This document shows, in pieces, positions 12,373 to 26,800 of a stretch of DNA of 64,000 nt. The notes under the pieces were generated by a model. It searched no databases, was not told where the DNA came from, and saw only the letters and a list, made by a program, of their open reading frames with translations. How positions within the stretch are numbered: the first letter of the stretch is position 1; the number at the start of each line of letters is the position of its first letter. Both the position numbers and the translations under genes were made by a program. Source of the stretch: Nematostella vectensis. Taxonomy: Eukaryota; Cnidaria; Anthozoa; Actiniaria; Edwardsiidae. The stretch spans positions 4,884,001 to 4,948,000 of the forward strand of contig NC_064034.1 in the NCBI RefSeq assembly GCF_932526225.1. The letters run 5' to 3'.

Positions 12373-12888
12373 ATGTCTGAGCTCTCTTGCAAGATATAAA
12401 TATTTAAAATATCACCAGCACTGCTAGGTGATTTTGATGATTTAGTGGTAATTTTACCAAAACCAGAGAACAAGGGTCGAATGTAAACCTTCACAGAGTA
12501 TGATAATTGTTCTTTAGAATGCCCTTCAATTTTAACGTTTCTCCATAAAAAAAACTATACCCAAACTTTGTCATTATAATAGCCTAGCCTATAAACCTCT
12601 ACTAAAGATAGTTGTTCAGGTGGTAATTGACTATCTTTCAAAGCCACTTTCTCCAATGTATTGTCCATTGTAGATCCAAATTGTTTGGGGAACACTTTTT
12701 AGAGGGCAATTTTAGTTGAAATATGTATACAGGTCCTTAGAAATAACCTCATCTGACTGTCATAGTGTATCAATATGGATGTAAGAACTAGACTGTTTTC
12801 ATGAGAGTTCTATAGTCAAGCAACCATGCCAATAATATTATTTAGCATTTTCGTCATGGTCGTCAATGATATAGGATGGTAACTGACC

Positions 12889-12894
12889 AATAAA
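12889..12894 (+). promoter_or_regulatory. Candidate BAP31 poly(A) signal
   Basis: AATAAA about 520 nt after the BAP31 stop codon. Earlier non-canonical signals cannot be excluded. Confidence 0.4.
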
Positions 12895-13621
12895 ATATGT
12901 TTAAAAGTTGTTTTAGATAAAAAAGGAAAATAAAATGAAGTAAATAAAGGAAGGTTAGTTTGGTAATACTGACATGGCCCACTCATACTTTTAAAGTTTT
13001 TGATAAAAAAATATAGGAACATATAAGCTTGCTATTCTGTACTACTCCCAGTTTCTGGATATTGTTACTGTTCATCACCCCCCACCCCACCCCACTTGTT
13101 TTAGACATGCTACGCAAATAAATTACATTAAACCATTTATGGACATCCTCAGATGTTTGGATATAATTGAGGTGTCCGCCCAATGGAGGTTTGGATATAA
13201 TTGAGGTGTCCGCCCCCCAATGGAGGTTTGGTGGTGTGTACTATATCAGCTCTTGCATTCAAGAAACTTTTTTTAAATTGATTTTAGAATCGATTAGGGA
13301 ATACACAGCACTTGCTGCCGAAAATGTTACTAGTCTAACGATTTGCATAATGACGCCATGACAAGGGACAATAAAAAATAAAGAGATCTGTTAGGACGGA
13401 TATGACAAACGGTCATGGAATACCCGAATACAAGTTATGTGATAAGAGGTCTTCTCAGTATTCTTGAAAATTCATGTGATAACAAAATCGGAACCCTTTT
13501 CAAGCAGGAAAGGCTTGAAAATAATATATGGGGTATCATATAGTCTTTACAAAGCTTTAAATATATACCCTGTCTAGGACCTAGGGCAGAGAAGGTAAAA
13601 AAAAAAATACATACCCTGTCC

Positions 13622-13876
13622 AACGGCATGTCCCGTCCCCGTATAGTGGATATAGAGAGTGGCACGTCCCGTCCCTGTATAGTGGATATAGAGGGTGGCA
13701 TGTCCCGTCCCCGTATAGTAGATATAGAGAGTGGCATGTCCCATCCCCGTATAGTGGATATAGAGAGTGGCATGTCCCGTCCCCGTATAGAGGATATAGA
13801 GAGTAGCATGTCCCGTCTCCGTACAGTGGATATTGAGAGTGGCATGTCTTGTCCCCGTATAGTGGATATAGAGAGT
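13622..13876. repeat. 36-bp minisatellite
   Basis: Seven copies of a 36-bp unit containing 'gtatagtggatatagagagt' in the convergent intergenic space between BAP31 and STRIP. Because 36 is a multiple of three, frames stay open on both strands; none is credible as a gene. Confidence 0.93.
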
Positions 13877-14414
13877 TGAGCCGCACCTTCCTTTTCAGTT
13901 CCAATGTTTACAGTATTCACCAAGCACAATGTGAAGTTAAATATTAGCTTTTTGTTTCGTTTTTGTTTTACATTTTGTTTTCTTTAGAAATGGTTGCGCC
14001 ATTCCGAACGCGGAATTAAAAGATTGCTGTCAAACCTATTGTTGAAAACCTATACGTTTTGAATGTCATTTAAATTTGCAAGATAAGAAAACTTTTCTTA
14101 TTTTACCAAATTTATAAGAATATTCGGAGGCTGAAAGACAAATATTAACTTTTTCATTTTACAACAAGTTTCTATTCAAGTAACTATTAAGTCTTGTTTC
14201 TTTATAACGCCAACAGTGCACAAGGGCGTGGTTGATGAAAAGGGGATATACAATAAAGTGGCATATCGTTAAAACTCCAAGGGGTGCACACACAAAACAA
14301 TTCAAAACAAAGTTAGACGGGAGGACAGGATTTCATTTCGCGTTAGGGTTAAACCAAATCGATTATTTGCTTATAGTACATTAGTAAATACAAATTCGGG
14401 TGATTTGAATCCAT

Positions 14415-14420
14415 TTTATT
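14415..14420 (-). promoter_or_regulatory. Candidate STRIP poly(A) signal
   Basis: Minus-strand AATAAA about 440 nt past the STRIP stop codon. If used, the tandem copies at 14500-14860 would form most of the 3' UTR. Confidence 0.4.
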
Positions 14421-14499
14421 CAGGGTTCATTTACAAAGTATCCCAAAGGTTTCACACCAAATCGGCACCAGTCTGACATTCGCACACCGTCCAACAAGC

Positions 14500-14862
14500 A
14501 TTCGTAGATTTGCTTTCAATCCCCTCCCTCAAGGGAAGTTAGCCGTAGGATGAACACGTTGTCTGGTTCAGGACCATATCAACAGAGACCACCAAGGTTT
14601 GCTTAACATCCCCACCCCCCCCCCCCCCCCCTTAAGGGGAATTAGCCATCAGGATGTAGACTTCATCAGGTCCAGTTCTATATCAACAGGGAAATCTCCC
14701 TGGGTTTGAGTAACATCCCTACCCCCTCAATCAAGGGGAGCTAGCCATCAGAGTGTACACGCTATCAGGGCCAAGTCTATACAACAGAGACCACTTTCTG
14801 ATAGGCACTCAAAGCTTCGCTTGACATCCCCATCCCCCTTCCTCAAGGAAAGCTAGCCATCA
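14500..14862 (-). repeat. Tandem degenerate copies of the STRIP coding end
   Basis: Three further imperfect copies of about 100-112 bp lie just downstream of the STRIP stop. Each recalls the last coding bases: 'tatatcaacagagaccacc', 'gctagccatcaggatgta', and a 'gcattc…tttgctt' element. The copy at about 14860-14960 is the true exon, because its translation (EREVF…DWDQL) matches other animal STRIP proteins. The rest therefore look like tandem duplications of a coding segment into the 3' UTR. A run of about 18 C interrupts one copy at 14609-14627. Confidence 0.8.
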
Positions 14863-17800
14863 TGATGTACACGTACATAGCTGATCCCAGTCTATATCAA
14901 CAGAGAAGACCTCCCTTTCTAACCAGCATTCGTAGTTTTGCTTGAAGTCTTCGCCCAGCTCCACTCGTTGGCCGAGGACGCTCAGCGGATTGTTATCGAC
15001 TGGTTTGTAGTCCTCGTCTTCACCAACATCCGGGGATTCCAGTCCGTAGCGACGGCTGTTAAATCTGTCGACACATGTGCGAAGAGAGCACTCCTCGGCC
15101 TGGAAATCCCAGGGTCTCGCATCCAGGTCTGTGCAACGCCAACAAAACACGAAACACTATAAGCCATAATGCCAGGAACATTGAACGATAAAGGCTATAA
15201 ACAATACAATGTGTAATAAAGCATGTGTCCAAGTGATGTTACTCCACTAGTACTACTTTACTAGCAGAACTAATCTACCGGAGGAAGGGCAATTAAAACC
15301 AGTGGAAGTGGATTGTTCAATGGACATCAAATTCATCTTCAACAAACCAAAGCTAAGCGCGAAGTACACGCATACGTACCGTTACCGAACGCCCAGTCGT
15401 CGTTCAGCCTGTGGCGCACTTTCTGGTAGATGGCGGAGATTGTCTTCATATTACTCTTACGCCAGTTGCGCCCGAGATACTTGGTCTGTGCTTTGAGTAA
15501 CTACGTAGGAATTGAGAGGGATTATAAGACAAAGAAATTAGAAGTACGTGAATGGTGGTCTGATCGTTGAATAACAGCGTCAAAGTGCATAATCCACGGC
15601 CCATGGGTTCATATAAACCCTAGGCTGGTTGTTAAGACAAATTTTGGACTGCAGATGGTCCAGTCATATTCACACCCCTCCCCATTAAATTATACATTGG
15701 GCACGTACATGTCACGTGTGACCCCAACGCCTCTTTGACCGCAAAAGATCCACTTACATTCACGATCATTTATAATGGCACCGACCCCTTAAACCGCCCC
15801 TTTATACCTTGAGTAATTATGTCATGTGTGAGCCCGTCATTCATGATGACACAGACCCCTTGAACTGTACCTTTAGCACATACAACTGCATCAAGTCATG
15901 CTTGACCTTGAGGGCTCTCTTGAGAATGGGAGCCGACTTGAACACGACCAGCATCTGGAAGAGCAACAGGGAAAACAATCTGAAGCAGGGTCGTAACTAG
16001 TATTGAGGAAAACCGAGGCACTTGCCTGAATCATGATTCAGACGAAAGGAAATAATATTCTTGTTTCACTAAACCGTCAGTTAGATCTCCCAAAAAATGG
16101 CACAAGAGTTGGCGGATCTTAGCTCTGCTCGTCGTTCTCATTCACTCATCAGCCACCCAAGAGAGCAAATGTCGTAATTTTCAGTCTCATTGCACGCAAG
16201 CAAAGGGTGTGGTAGGAGGGTGTGGCTATGGATGCAAATATGCCAAAAAGCGTGCCATTTCACGGATTCCAATATGCAAAAAAACCGTGTCACTGCTCAG
16301 ATTCAAATATGCCCAAGAGCGTGTGATTACACGGATTCAAATATGCCAAAGAGCGTGTGATTACACGGATTCAAATATGCCAAAGAGCGTGTGATTACAC
16401 GGATTCAAATATGCCAAAGAGCGTGTGATTACACGGATTCAAATATGCCAAAGAGCGTGTGACTGCTCAGATTCAAATATACCCAAAAGCGTGTAATTGC
16501 ACGGATTCAAATATGCCAAAGAGCGTGTGATTGTACGCATTCAAATATGCAAAAGAGCGTGTAATCACACGGATTCCAATATGCCAAAGAGCGTGTAATT
16601 ACACGGATTCAAATATGCCAAAGAGCGTGTGATTGCACGGATTCAAATATGCCAAAGAGCGTGTAATTACACGGATTCAAATATGCCAAAGAGCGTGTGA
16701 CTGCTCAGATTCAAATATACCAAAGAGCGTGTAATTACACGGATTCAAATATGCCAAAGAGCGTGTAATTACACGGATTCAAATATACCAAAGAGCGTGT
16801 AATTACACGGATTCAAATATGCCAAAGAGCGTGTGACTGTACGCATTCAAATATGCAAAAGAGCGTGTAATGACACGGATTCAAATATGCCAAAGAGCGT
16901 GTAATGGCACGGATTCAAATATGCCAAAGAGCGTGTAATTACACGGATTCAAATATGCCAAAGAGCGTGTGATTGCACGGATTCAAATATACCAAAGAGC
17001 GTGTGACTGCTCAGATTCAAATATACCAAAGAGCGTGTAATTGCACGGATTCAAATATGCCAAAGAGCGTGTGATTGTACGCATTCAAATATGCAAAAGA
17101 GCGTGTAATTACACGGATTCAAATATGCCAAAGAGCGTGTGATTTATTGATTCAAATGTTACGAATTGACTACTGGAGTGTCATACCATTGTCCGCGAGT
17201 GTTTCCACTTGGTGAGTTTCTGAAGAATACGGACCAGGTTTACACACGAGAACATGTTTCTCCAACAGCAGCCTTCCACATCAACAGTCTCCTGTAAGAA
17301 CCACGCACGCATGTCAGTGACGTTACGACGTCAGCAATGGAAAGAGGTGTATCCAGTTATGTAGGTATATTGATTTTGGTGGAGTTTTACCAAAAGATCA
17401 ACCACTACCAATGGCCAGTTTCTTAAATCAAAAATACTGAAACTTTATCTGAAACTTTATATACACCCCGGATATCGGGGCATCCACTAAAGACGACGAA
17501 GAATGGAGAGCTTTCCTTCAACAAATCCCTCTTACCTGTGTTAGAGTCTAGCAAAGAAAAGTCATTGCAAAGTTGTGTTGTGCTGCAAAAATAGTTTGTG
17601 ACGTTGCTCTACCGGCGCCAACTTTTGTCGCAGCAATTTTTTTGTTCCAAGTTGAAAAAGTTTGCTGCAGAAAGTAGATGGTTCTACTTTTTCAAAAAAA
17701 CTCGGAGACGTAGCCCGTATTACTACATCAACTAACTTGTCTCGCAGCAAAGTGACGTCAAGTAGTTGCAATTAGGTTTTTGATTGGTTGACCAAGAGTC

Positions 17801-20800
17801 ACAGATCATTGTCATGGAGAAAACGATGGCGGATCACCAGCAAGAACCAGTTTATCTTTCACTGCAACAAAAAATTGTGCGCCGGTAGCAAAACGCGCAA
17901 CATCGGCTTCGAAAGTTGTACGGTTTTGCTGCTCGTATTTCCCGGGCTTAAGGGATAAGGTTGAAAATATGTTGCTCCCGATATATCACCGTTTGAATGG
18001 TGAACATTACAAGAAATCGTTTTGACAGGTAATTTAAAGTGATAGTGTGTACCAGGCTCTCCGCGGTGAGTTCTGATGGCGTCCCAAGTACACAGCTCGG
18101 GAAGTCCAACTGTGGGATCCTGAAAACATGCGAACACATGAGATTACTGAAAACATGCGAACACATGAGATTACTGATAACATGCGAACACATGAGATTA
18201 CTGAAAACATGCGAACACATGAGATTCCTAAAAACATGCGAACACATGAGATTCCTAAAGACATGCGATCACATGAGATTACTGAAAACATGCGAACACA
18301 TGAGATTCCTAAAACATGCGAAGACATGAGATTACTGAAAACATGCGAAGACATGAGATTACTGAAAACATGGGAACACATGGGATTACTGAAGACATGC
18401 GAACACATGGGATTCCTAAAACATGCGAAGACATGAGATTACTGAAAACATGCGAACACATGAGATTACTGAAAACATGCGAACACATGAGATTACTGAA
18501 AACATGCGAACACATGAGATTCCTAAAAACATGCGAACACATGAGATTCCTAAAGACATGCGATCACATGAGATTACTGAAAACATGCGAACACATGAGA
18601 TTCCTAAAACATGCGAAGACATGAGATTACTGAAAACATGGGAACACATGAGATTCCTAAAAACATGCGAACACAAGTGACATAACGACACTAATGACAT
18701 AACGACACTAATGACATAACGACACTAGTGACATAACGACACTAATGACATAACGACACTAATGACATAACGACACTAGTGACATAACGACACTAATGAC
18801 ATAACGACACTAATGACATAACGACACTAATGACATAACGACACTAATGACATAACGACATAAAACGAATGCAGGGAGCATGCGGTAAATGAGAGAAAAG
18901 AAATGGCAGCTGCCATGCTCCTTGTCCACGTTCGTCTCCTTCGCTATGATTTACACAAGCGCTACACAAGCATATGACGTGGGGAAAAGCGATTACTCAC
19001 GTGTTTTTGGCAGTGATGAAGGCAAGCACGTTCTGGTTGAGGAACTTGAGGATAAGTGGGATGCAGTTTGCGAACACAAGATGTTGGCTCATGAACTCGA
19101 ACTGGAATATAAACACTCTGGTCAATAAGGCCTTCAATGCTAGTACTTAAAGCCGTAATATACAAGATTGAATCACGTCTTTCTAATGACAAATTCACCT
19201 CATAGATGTGATACGGTAGTACCCGATAGACTCCAAGTAGCGACATCTTGTTGAGAGGCTCACCTGATAGACGTGATTGATCTTGAAGTGCTTCAACAGA
19301 ATGAACATCATTCCCGACACAGCCTTCACGATAACCTCCTGGAAAGGTGCAACACATGAGCGTCAGAGCATGAATGCTTGTTCTCGCTCTCTGCGCACAA
19401 AGGTTACCCTTAAGCAGATGATGCTGTAATATGGTAACTACATGATAGTAAACACGTAGAATATAACTAGATAAGAGGATGGCGTATAAGTTATTGTGTA
19501 TTACCTTGTGACGATTTACGTCGATACCCAGTCGCATGGAGTGCAACACTGTAGATCTGAAGGCAGCAAGAAACCATTAGGGTGATGACTATATATTCTA
19601 CACTACTGATCCAATGAGATCAGCCACGCTTTACAACGTGTACCACTGCACAACACACATGTACCTCAACAGTATAACACAATCATTTTCAAAGGCCGTA
19701 GAACACGACGTGACACTACAATTTACACCGCAACCATATCACTTTATTACAATCAATACTACCTCACACAGGAAACTGTCTATATCTCGACGCAGATCGT
19801 TAAACCGTTACAATACACATAAACAAGATTAATAATTGCACGACATTGCACACAAAACTGACAATATTAAACAAATGAATCATCCCCGAATTCAATACTG
19901 CACTACGAAAAGACTTCCCACCAAACCTCCTTTAAATCTTCTTTCCTGTGTATTAATGGTTTGTACGTACGGCATGTTTTCGGGGAGGACATCGGCCAAG
20001 ATGTTAATCGAGTCTGTCTTGGCTTTGGCCGTGGGAGCAGCCGCAAGAAGTATCTTCAGCAGAGCAATCTGCACAGAGCAGCAAACGAGATTTCAAAATA
20101 CATGTAAGGTCAAGAGAATCTAACTTATTCAGTACTCATTAGGGCTTCTGGCCGAGACATAGTTACTATAAATTCGTTCATAAATAAAACAACAATGGAT
20201 CAAAGGAAACTAACAAAAACAAAGATGAAAAAGAAAAATGTTTATTGCTAAATTTCGGAACCATAGTGAAGCTGGCAGGCAACTCAGCAGGCAACTCGGT
20301 GAAGTTAGCAGGCAACTCAAATGTGATGATTTGTGTAATATCTCGGCAGGTATATGGCCGATTGTCACGAAATTTTGACACGATTGTACAAAAAGTACAA
20401 CAAACATATTCATGCATGTATGATATCAAATATTATTAATCACGTGACTGTGTGACGTTGAACGTTCCAGCAGGCAAGTCGTTACATCACAATTGTCGCG
20501 ATAACTACGTCCCATTTTCACCGATAGTCATCAAACTTTAACCTAAGTGTACAAATGTAATAACGAAGACAACGCCGTATTAGTTATTCTCATGACGTCA
20601 TCAATCACGTGACCGTGGGAAAAAACATTTTCTCGAGTTCCTATTGAGAAAACATTACGAAACTTTCGAAATATGACAAATAGCACATGGGATTTTACAA
20701 TCATGAACTTTTAAAATATGACGCCATCAATCACGTGACCGTGGGAAAAAAAATCGATATCTAGAGTTCTGACTGAAATAACAGTGAAATCGAAGTACGA

Positions 20801-23800
20801 CAAATTATGTATGTCGTTATTAAAGCCTAACTTTTTTTGAATGTTTTCGTGATTTACTTTTATAAAAACATATAGCAGGCAACTTGACAGTACAGCAGGT
20901 AACTCGTGATGCACTGGGAATATCGTATTTGTCGTTATTAAATCTTCACTTTTTTGGCATTTGTAAGTGATTAACTCGAATAGAAACATATACTGGAAAT
21001 ATCGTATTCGTCGTTGTTAAATGTTCACTTTTGGCACTTGCACGTGATTTACACATCTTAACCTGCACTGTAATTCCTACCGTTTCTCTGCCGTATCTAC
21101 GCGTATTATTTTCGCTCGATATGGGCCATCGCTTAAGCTCATCGATTATCAGTCACTAACCTAGAGCGCGAATCCTAACAAACTCTCTCTCTACACGACA
21201 CAATATAAAAACCCATACTCAAGGAGCCAACTGTCCAATACTTATATAACCACTATCTATCTTCTATTTGCCATCATTGATTTGTCCCCTATCTGCACGC
21301 TTTCAGATATTATTCCTCACCGGTCTTGTTATTGACTTGATTTTTCACAAGCTCACATTACACTCACAGGAAATTATCAACAGGTAATTATCACCCTCGT
21401 TCCAAGGTCAAATACACTGTTCTGCCCTAACTCCAAGCCCGTTTTCTACATTTCATTTATAGGCACAACTCTTAACTAACATCCCCAATGCAATACACCA
21501 TATATAATAGCCATAATTGCACACTTTAACCCACGCACTAACGTCTATCACCATACATTTTATAACCCCACACAGCCGCCTCGGTACAAATACCAGATTT
21601 AAATGTTCACTTTTTGGCATTTGTACGTAATTTTCGAACAAAAACATATAACAGGCAACTCGACAGTACAGCAGGTAACTCGTTATACACTGGGAATATT
21701 GTATTCGTTGTTGTTACAGCTTCACTTTTTGGCATTTATACGTGATTTACTTTAATAAAAACATATAGCAGGCAACTCAATAGTACAGCAGCTAACTCGT
21801 TATGCGCTGGGAATATCGTATTCATCGTCATTCAAGCTTCACTTTTTTGGAATTTGTACGTGATTTACTTTAATAAAAACATATAGCAGGCAACTCGACA
21901 GTACAGCAGGTAACTCGTTATGCACTGGGAATATCGTATTCGTCGTCATTCAAGCTTCACTTTTTTGGAATTTGTACGTGATTTACTTTAATAAAAACAT
22001 ATAGCAGGAATCTCGACAGTACAGCAGGTAACTCGTTATGCGCTTTGAATATCGTATCCGTCGTTATTGGAGCTTCACTTTTTCGTATTTGTACATGATT
22101 TACTTTAATAAAAACATATAGCAGGCAACTCGACAGTACAGCAGGTAACTCGTTATGCGCTGGGAATATCGTATTCGTCGTCATTCAAGCTTCACTTTTT
22201 TTGAATTTGTACGTGATTTACTTTAATAAAAACATATAGCAGGCAACTCGACAGTACAGCAGGTGACTCGTTATGCACTGGGAATATCGTATTCGTCGTT
22301 ATTGAAGCTTCACTTTTTCGTATTTGTACATGATTTACTTTAATAAAAACATATAGCAGGCAACTCGACAGTACAGCAGGTAACTCGTTATGCACTGGGA
22401 ATATCGTATTCGTCGTCATTCAAGCTTCACTTTTTTGGAATTTGTACGTGATTCACTTTAATAAAAACATATAGCAGGCAACTCAACAGTACAGCAGGTA
22501 ACTCGTTATGCGCTTTGAATATCGTATTCGTCGTTGTTAAATGTTCACTTTTTGGTATTTATACGTGATTCACTTTAATAAAAACATATAGCAGGCAACT
22601 CGACAGTACAGCAGGTAACTCGTTATGCGCTTTGAATATCGTATTCAACGTTGTTAAATGTTCACTTTTTGGTATTTATACGTGATTTACTTTAATAAAA
22701 ACATATAGCAGGCAACTCGACAGTACAGCAGGTAACTCGTTATGCGCTTTGAATATCGTATTCGTCGTCATTCAAGCTTCACTTTTTTGGAATTTGTACG
22801 TGATTTACTTTAATAAAAACATATAGCAGGCAACTCGACAGTACAGCAGGTAACTCGTTATGCGCTTTGAATATCGTATTCGTTGTTGTTAAATGTTCAC
22901 TTTTTGGTAATTATACGTGATTTACTTTAATAAAAACATAGAGCAGGCAACTCGGCAGTACAGCAGGTAACTCGTTATGCGCTTGGAATATCGTATTCGT
23001 CGTCATTCAAGCTTCACTTTTTCGTATTTGTACATGATTTACTTTAATAAAAACATATAGCAGGCAACTCGACAGTACAGCAGGTAACTCGTTATGCACT
23101 TGGAATACCGCATTCATTGTTATGAAATGTTCACTTTATTGGCATTTGTAGGTGATACACTCTGATAAAAACATATACTATATTACTCCTTATTTTCAAA
23201 TTTTAAAACACCAGTATGATAAGAATACCAAACCCCCTAATCATATTTGAAAGTAGATATAATACAGCAACACTGTACTATGTCCGCTATATCTACTAAT
23301 GTTAAAATTGTGCAAATACAATAGAAAGAAAGCTATAGCAAAGACAAATAATACAATGTTCATCAAAATTGGGGGGGCTCAATACAGAAACATTAGGAAA
23401 ATATTTGGGGACACAGACACGCCCCTCCTGATTATTTCCTTATAATTTTTGAAAATATTAGGGGGGTCACTTGCCCCAAGTGCCCCACCTCTTGCTACGG
23501 CCCTGTGTATTAGAGAAAATCACTTACAAATACTACAAAGTGAGCATTGAACTGTACTGTCGAGTTGCCTGCTATATGTTTCTAATAAAGTAAATCACTT
23601 GCAAATGCCAAAAAGTGAACATTTAACAATGAAGAATACAATATTCCCAGTGCATAACGAGTTACCTGCTGTACTGTCGAGTTGCCTGCTACATGTTTTT
23701 ATCAGAGTAAATCACTTAGAAATGCTTAAAAAGTGAAGCTTAAACAATGAAGAATACAATATTCCCAGTGCATCACGAGTTACCTGCTGTACTGTCGAGT

Positions 23801-26800
23801 TGCCTGCTATATGTTTTTATTAAAGTAAATCACGTATAAGTACCAAAAAGTGAACATTTAACAACGACGAATACGATATTCCCAGTTCATAACGAGTTAC
23901 CTGCTGTACTGTCGAGTTGCCTGCTATATGTTTTTATTAAAGTAAATCACGCACAATTACCAAAAAGTGAAGCTTGAATGACGACGAATACGATATTCCC
24001 AGCGCATAACGAGTTATCTGCTGTACTGTCGAGTTGCCTGCTATATGTTTTTATTAAAGTAAATCACGTACAAATTCCAAAAAAGTGAAGCTTGAATGAC
24101 GACGAATACGATATTCCCAGCGCATAACGAGTTACCTGCTGTACTGTCGAGTTGCCTGCTATATGTTTTTATTAAAGTAAATCATGTACAAACACGAAAA
24201 AGTGAAGCTTTAATAACGACGAATGCGATATTCCCAGTGCATAACGAGTTACCTGCTGTACTATCGAGTTGCCTGCTATATGTTTTTATTAAAGTAAATC
24301 ACGTACAAATTCCAAAAAAGTGAAGCTTGAATGACGATGAATACGATATTCCCAGCGCATAACGAGTTACCTGCTGCACTGTCGAGTTGCCTGCTATATG
24401 TTTTTATTAAAGTAAATCACGTACAAATTCCAAAAAAGTGAAGCTTGAATGACGACGAATACGATATTCCAAGCGCATAACGAGTTACCTGCTGTACTGC
24501 CGAGTTGCCTGCTCTATGTTTTTATTAAAGTAAATCACGTATAATTACCAAAAAGTGAACATTTAACAACAACGAATACGATATTCAAAGCGCATAACGA
24601 GTTACCTGCTGTACTGTCGAGTTGCCTGCTATATGTTTTTATTAAAGTAAATCACGTATAAATACTAAAAAGTGAACATTTAACAACGACGAATACGATA
24701 TTCCCAGCGCATAACGAGTTACCTGCTGTACTGTCGAGTTGCCTGCTATATGTTTTTATTAAAGTAAATCATGTACAAATACGAAAAAATGAAGCTTGAA
24801 TGACGACGAATACGATATTCCCAGCGCATAACGAGTTACCTGCTGTACTGTCGAGTTGCCTGCTATATGTTTTTATTAAAGTAAATCACGTATAAATACC
24901 AAAAAGTGAACATTTAACAACGACGAATACGATATTCCCAGTGCATCACGAGTTACCTGCTGTACTGTCAAGTTGCCTGCTAAAAGTTTTTATAAAAGTA
25001 AATCACGAAAACATTCCAAAAAAGTTAGGCTTTAATAACGACATACATAATTTGTCGTATTTCGAAAGTTTTGCAATGTTATTTCAGTCAGAACTCTAGA
25101 TATCGACTTTTTTTCCCACGGTCACGTGATTGATGACGTCATATTTTAAAAGTTCATGATTGTAAAATCCCATGTGCTATTTGTCATATTTCGAAAGTTT
25201 CGTAATGTTTTCTCAATAGGAACTCGAGAAAATGTTTTTTCCCACGGTCACGTGATTGATGACGTCATGAGAATAACTAATACGGCGTTGTCTTCGTTAT
25301 TACATTTGTACACTTAGGTTAAAGTTTGATGACTATCGGTAAAAAGGGGACGTAGTTATCGCGACAATTGTGATGTAACGACTTGCCTGCTGGAACGTTC
25401 AACGTCACACAGTCACGTGATTAATAATATTTGATATCATACATGCATGAATATGTTTGTTGTACTTTTTGTACAATCGTGTCAAAATTTCGTGACAATC
25501 GGCCATATACCTGCCGAGATATTACACAAATCATCACATTTGAGTTGCCTGCTAACTTCACCGAGTTGCCTGCTGAGTTGCCTGCCAGCTTCACTATGGT
25601 AATTTCGGAATGTTCTACGGATGGCGTGTTTTTGGTTATTTAGGATATGGCTGTCAGAAAAATTAAACTGTAATCAGTTAGATGTTGAGCCATAAATCCC
25701 ATGTTACACAGTGCTCACCATGTACTGAGGAAGATTTGGCAGTAGAGCCTGATATAGCATTTCCGTTGGGTTGTTTGGTAATGTCACCGAGCCCTGAAAC
25801 AAGATACGAGCCAAGCACGATCAACAAGAATTATGGCGAGGGTAGGAAATAAATACTGTAGTCTATTTGACGGTTTTTAACATGACTAAGCACACTTTAC
25901 CTTGGTGAACGGTTTCTCTGTCGCTTCCTCTTCTTCACGGATCTGCATCTCGGATAAGGATGTGTACATATGCTGTGGGGTGGGGCAGAGTATGTAATCA
26001 GCAGATACACTAATGGTTTGAGGCGCGATACCGTGACCACTGAGGCAAAGGTATTACAATGCAACTTGCGCTACCGTGGTCACAGAGACAAAGTATTACA
26101 ATGCGACGCGCGCTACCGTGGCCACAGAGACAACGTATTACAATGCCATGCGCGCTACCGTGACCACCGAGACAACGTATTACAATGCCATGCGCGCTAC
26201 CGTGGCCACAGAGACAACGTATTACAATGCCATGCGCGCTACCGTGACCACCGAGACAACGTATTACAATGCCATGCGCGCTACCGTGACCACCGAGACA
26301 ACGTATTACAATGCCATGCGCGCTACCGTGGCCACCGAGACAACGTATTACAATGCCATGCGTGATACCGTGGCCACCGAGACAACATATTACAATGCCA
26401 TGCGCGCTACCGTGGCCACCGAGACAACGTATTACAATGCCATGCGAGATACCGTGACCACCGAGACAACGTATTACAATGCCATGCGAGATACCGTGAT
26501 CACCGAGACAACGTATTACAATGCCATGCGCGCTACCGTGGCCACCGAGACAAAGGTATACGAAAGTTTGCCAAATAGAAACTGAGAATCAATGTATTGA
26601 TTGACACGAACTTTTAAGCTATGAGGATTCCGTGCTCTGATGTACTCTCTTGCATTTACTGTTACACCATGAAGACTCCGTCGTGCTCTGATGTGCACTC
26701 TAGCATTTACTGTTACGCTATGAGGATTCCGTCCTGCTCTGATGTACTCTCTTGCATTTACTGTTCCACCATGAAGACTCCGTCGTGCTCTGATGTGCAC

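Noticed and set aside
16222-17148. CRISPR-like regular repeats
   Set aside because: Units are contiguous with no unique spacers, and the context is an animal gene intron.
25970-26585. Repeat-containing frames next to STRIP exon 13
   Set aside because: Frames follow the 42-bp repeat; only 25901-25972 on the minus strand matches STRIP.
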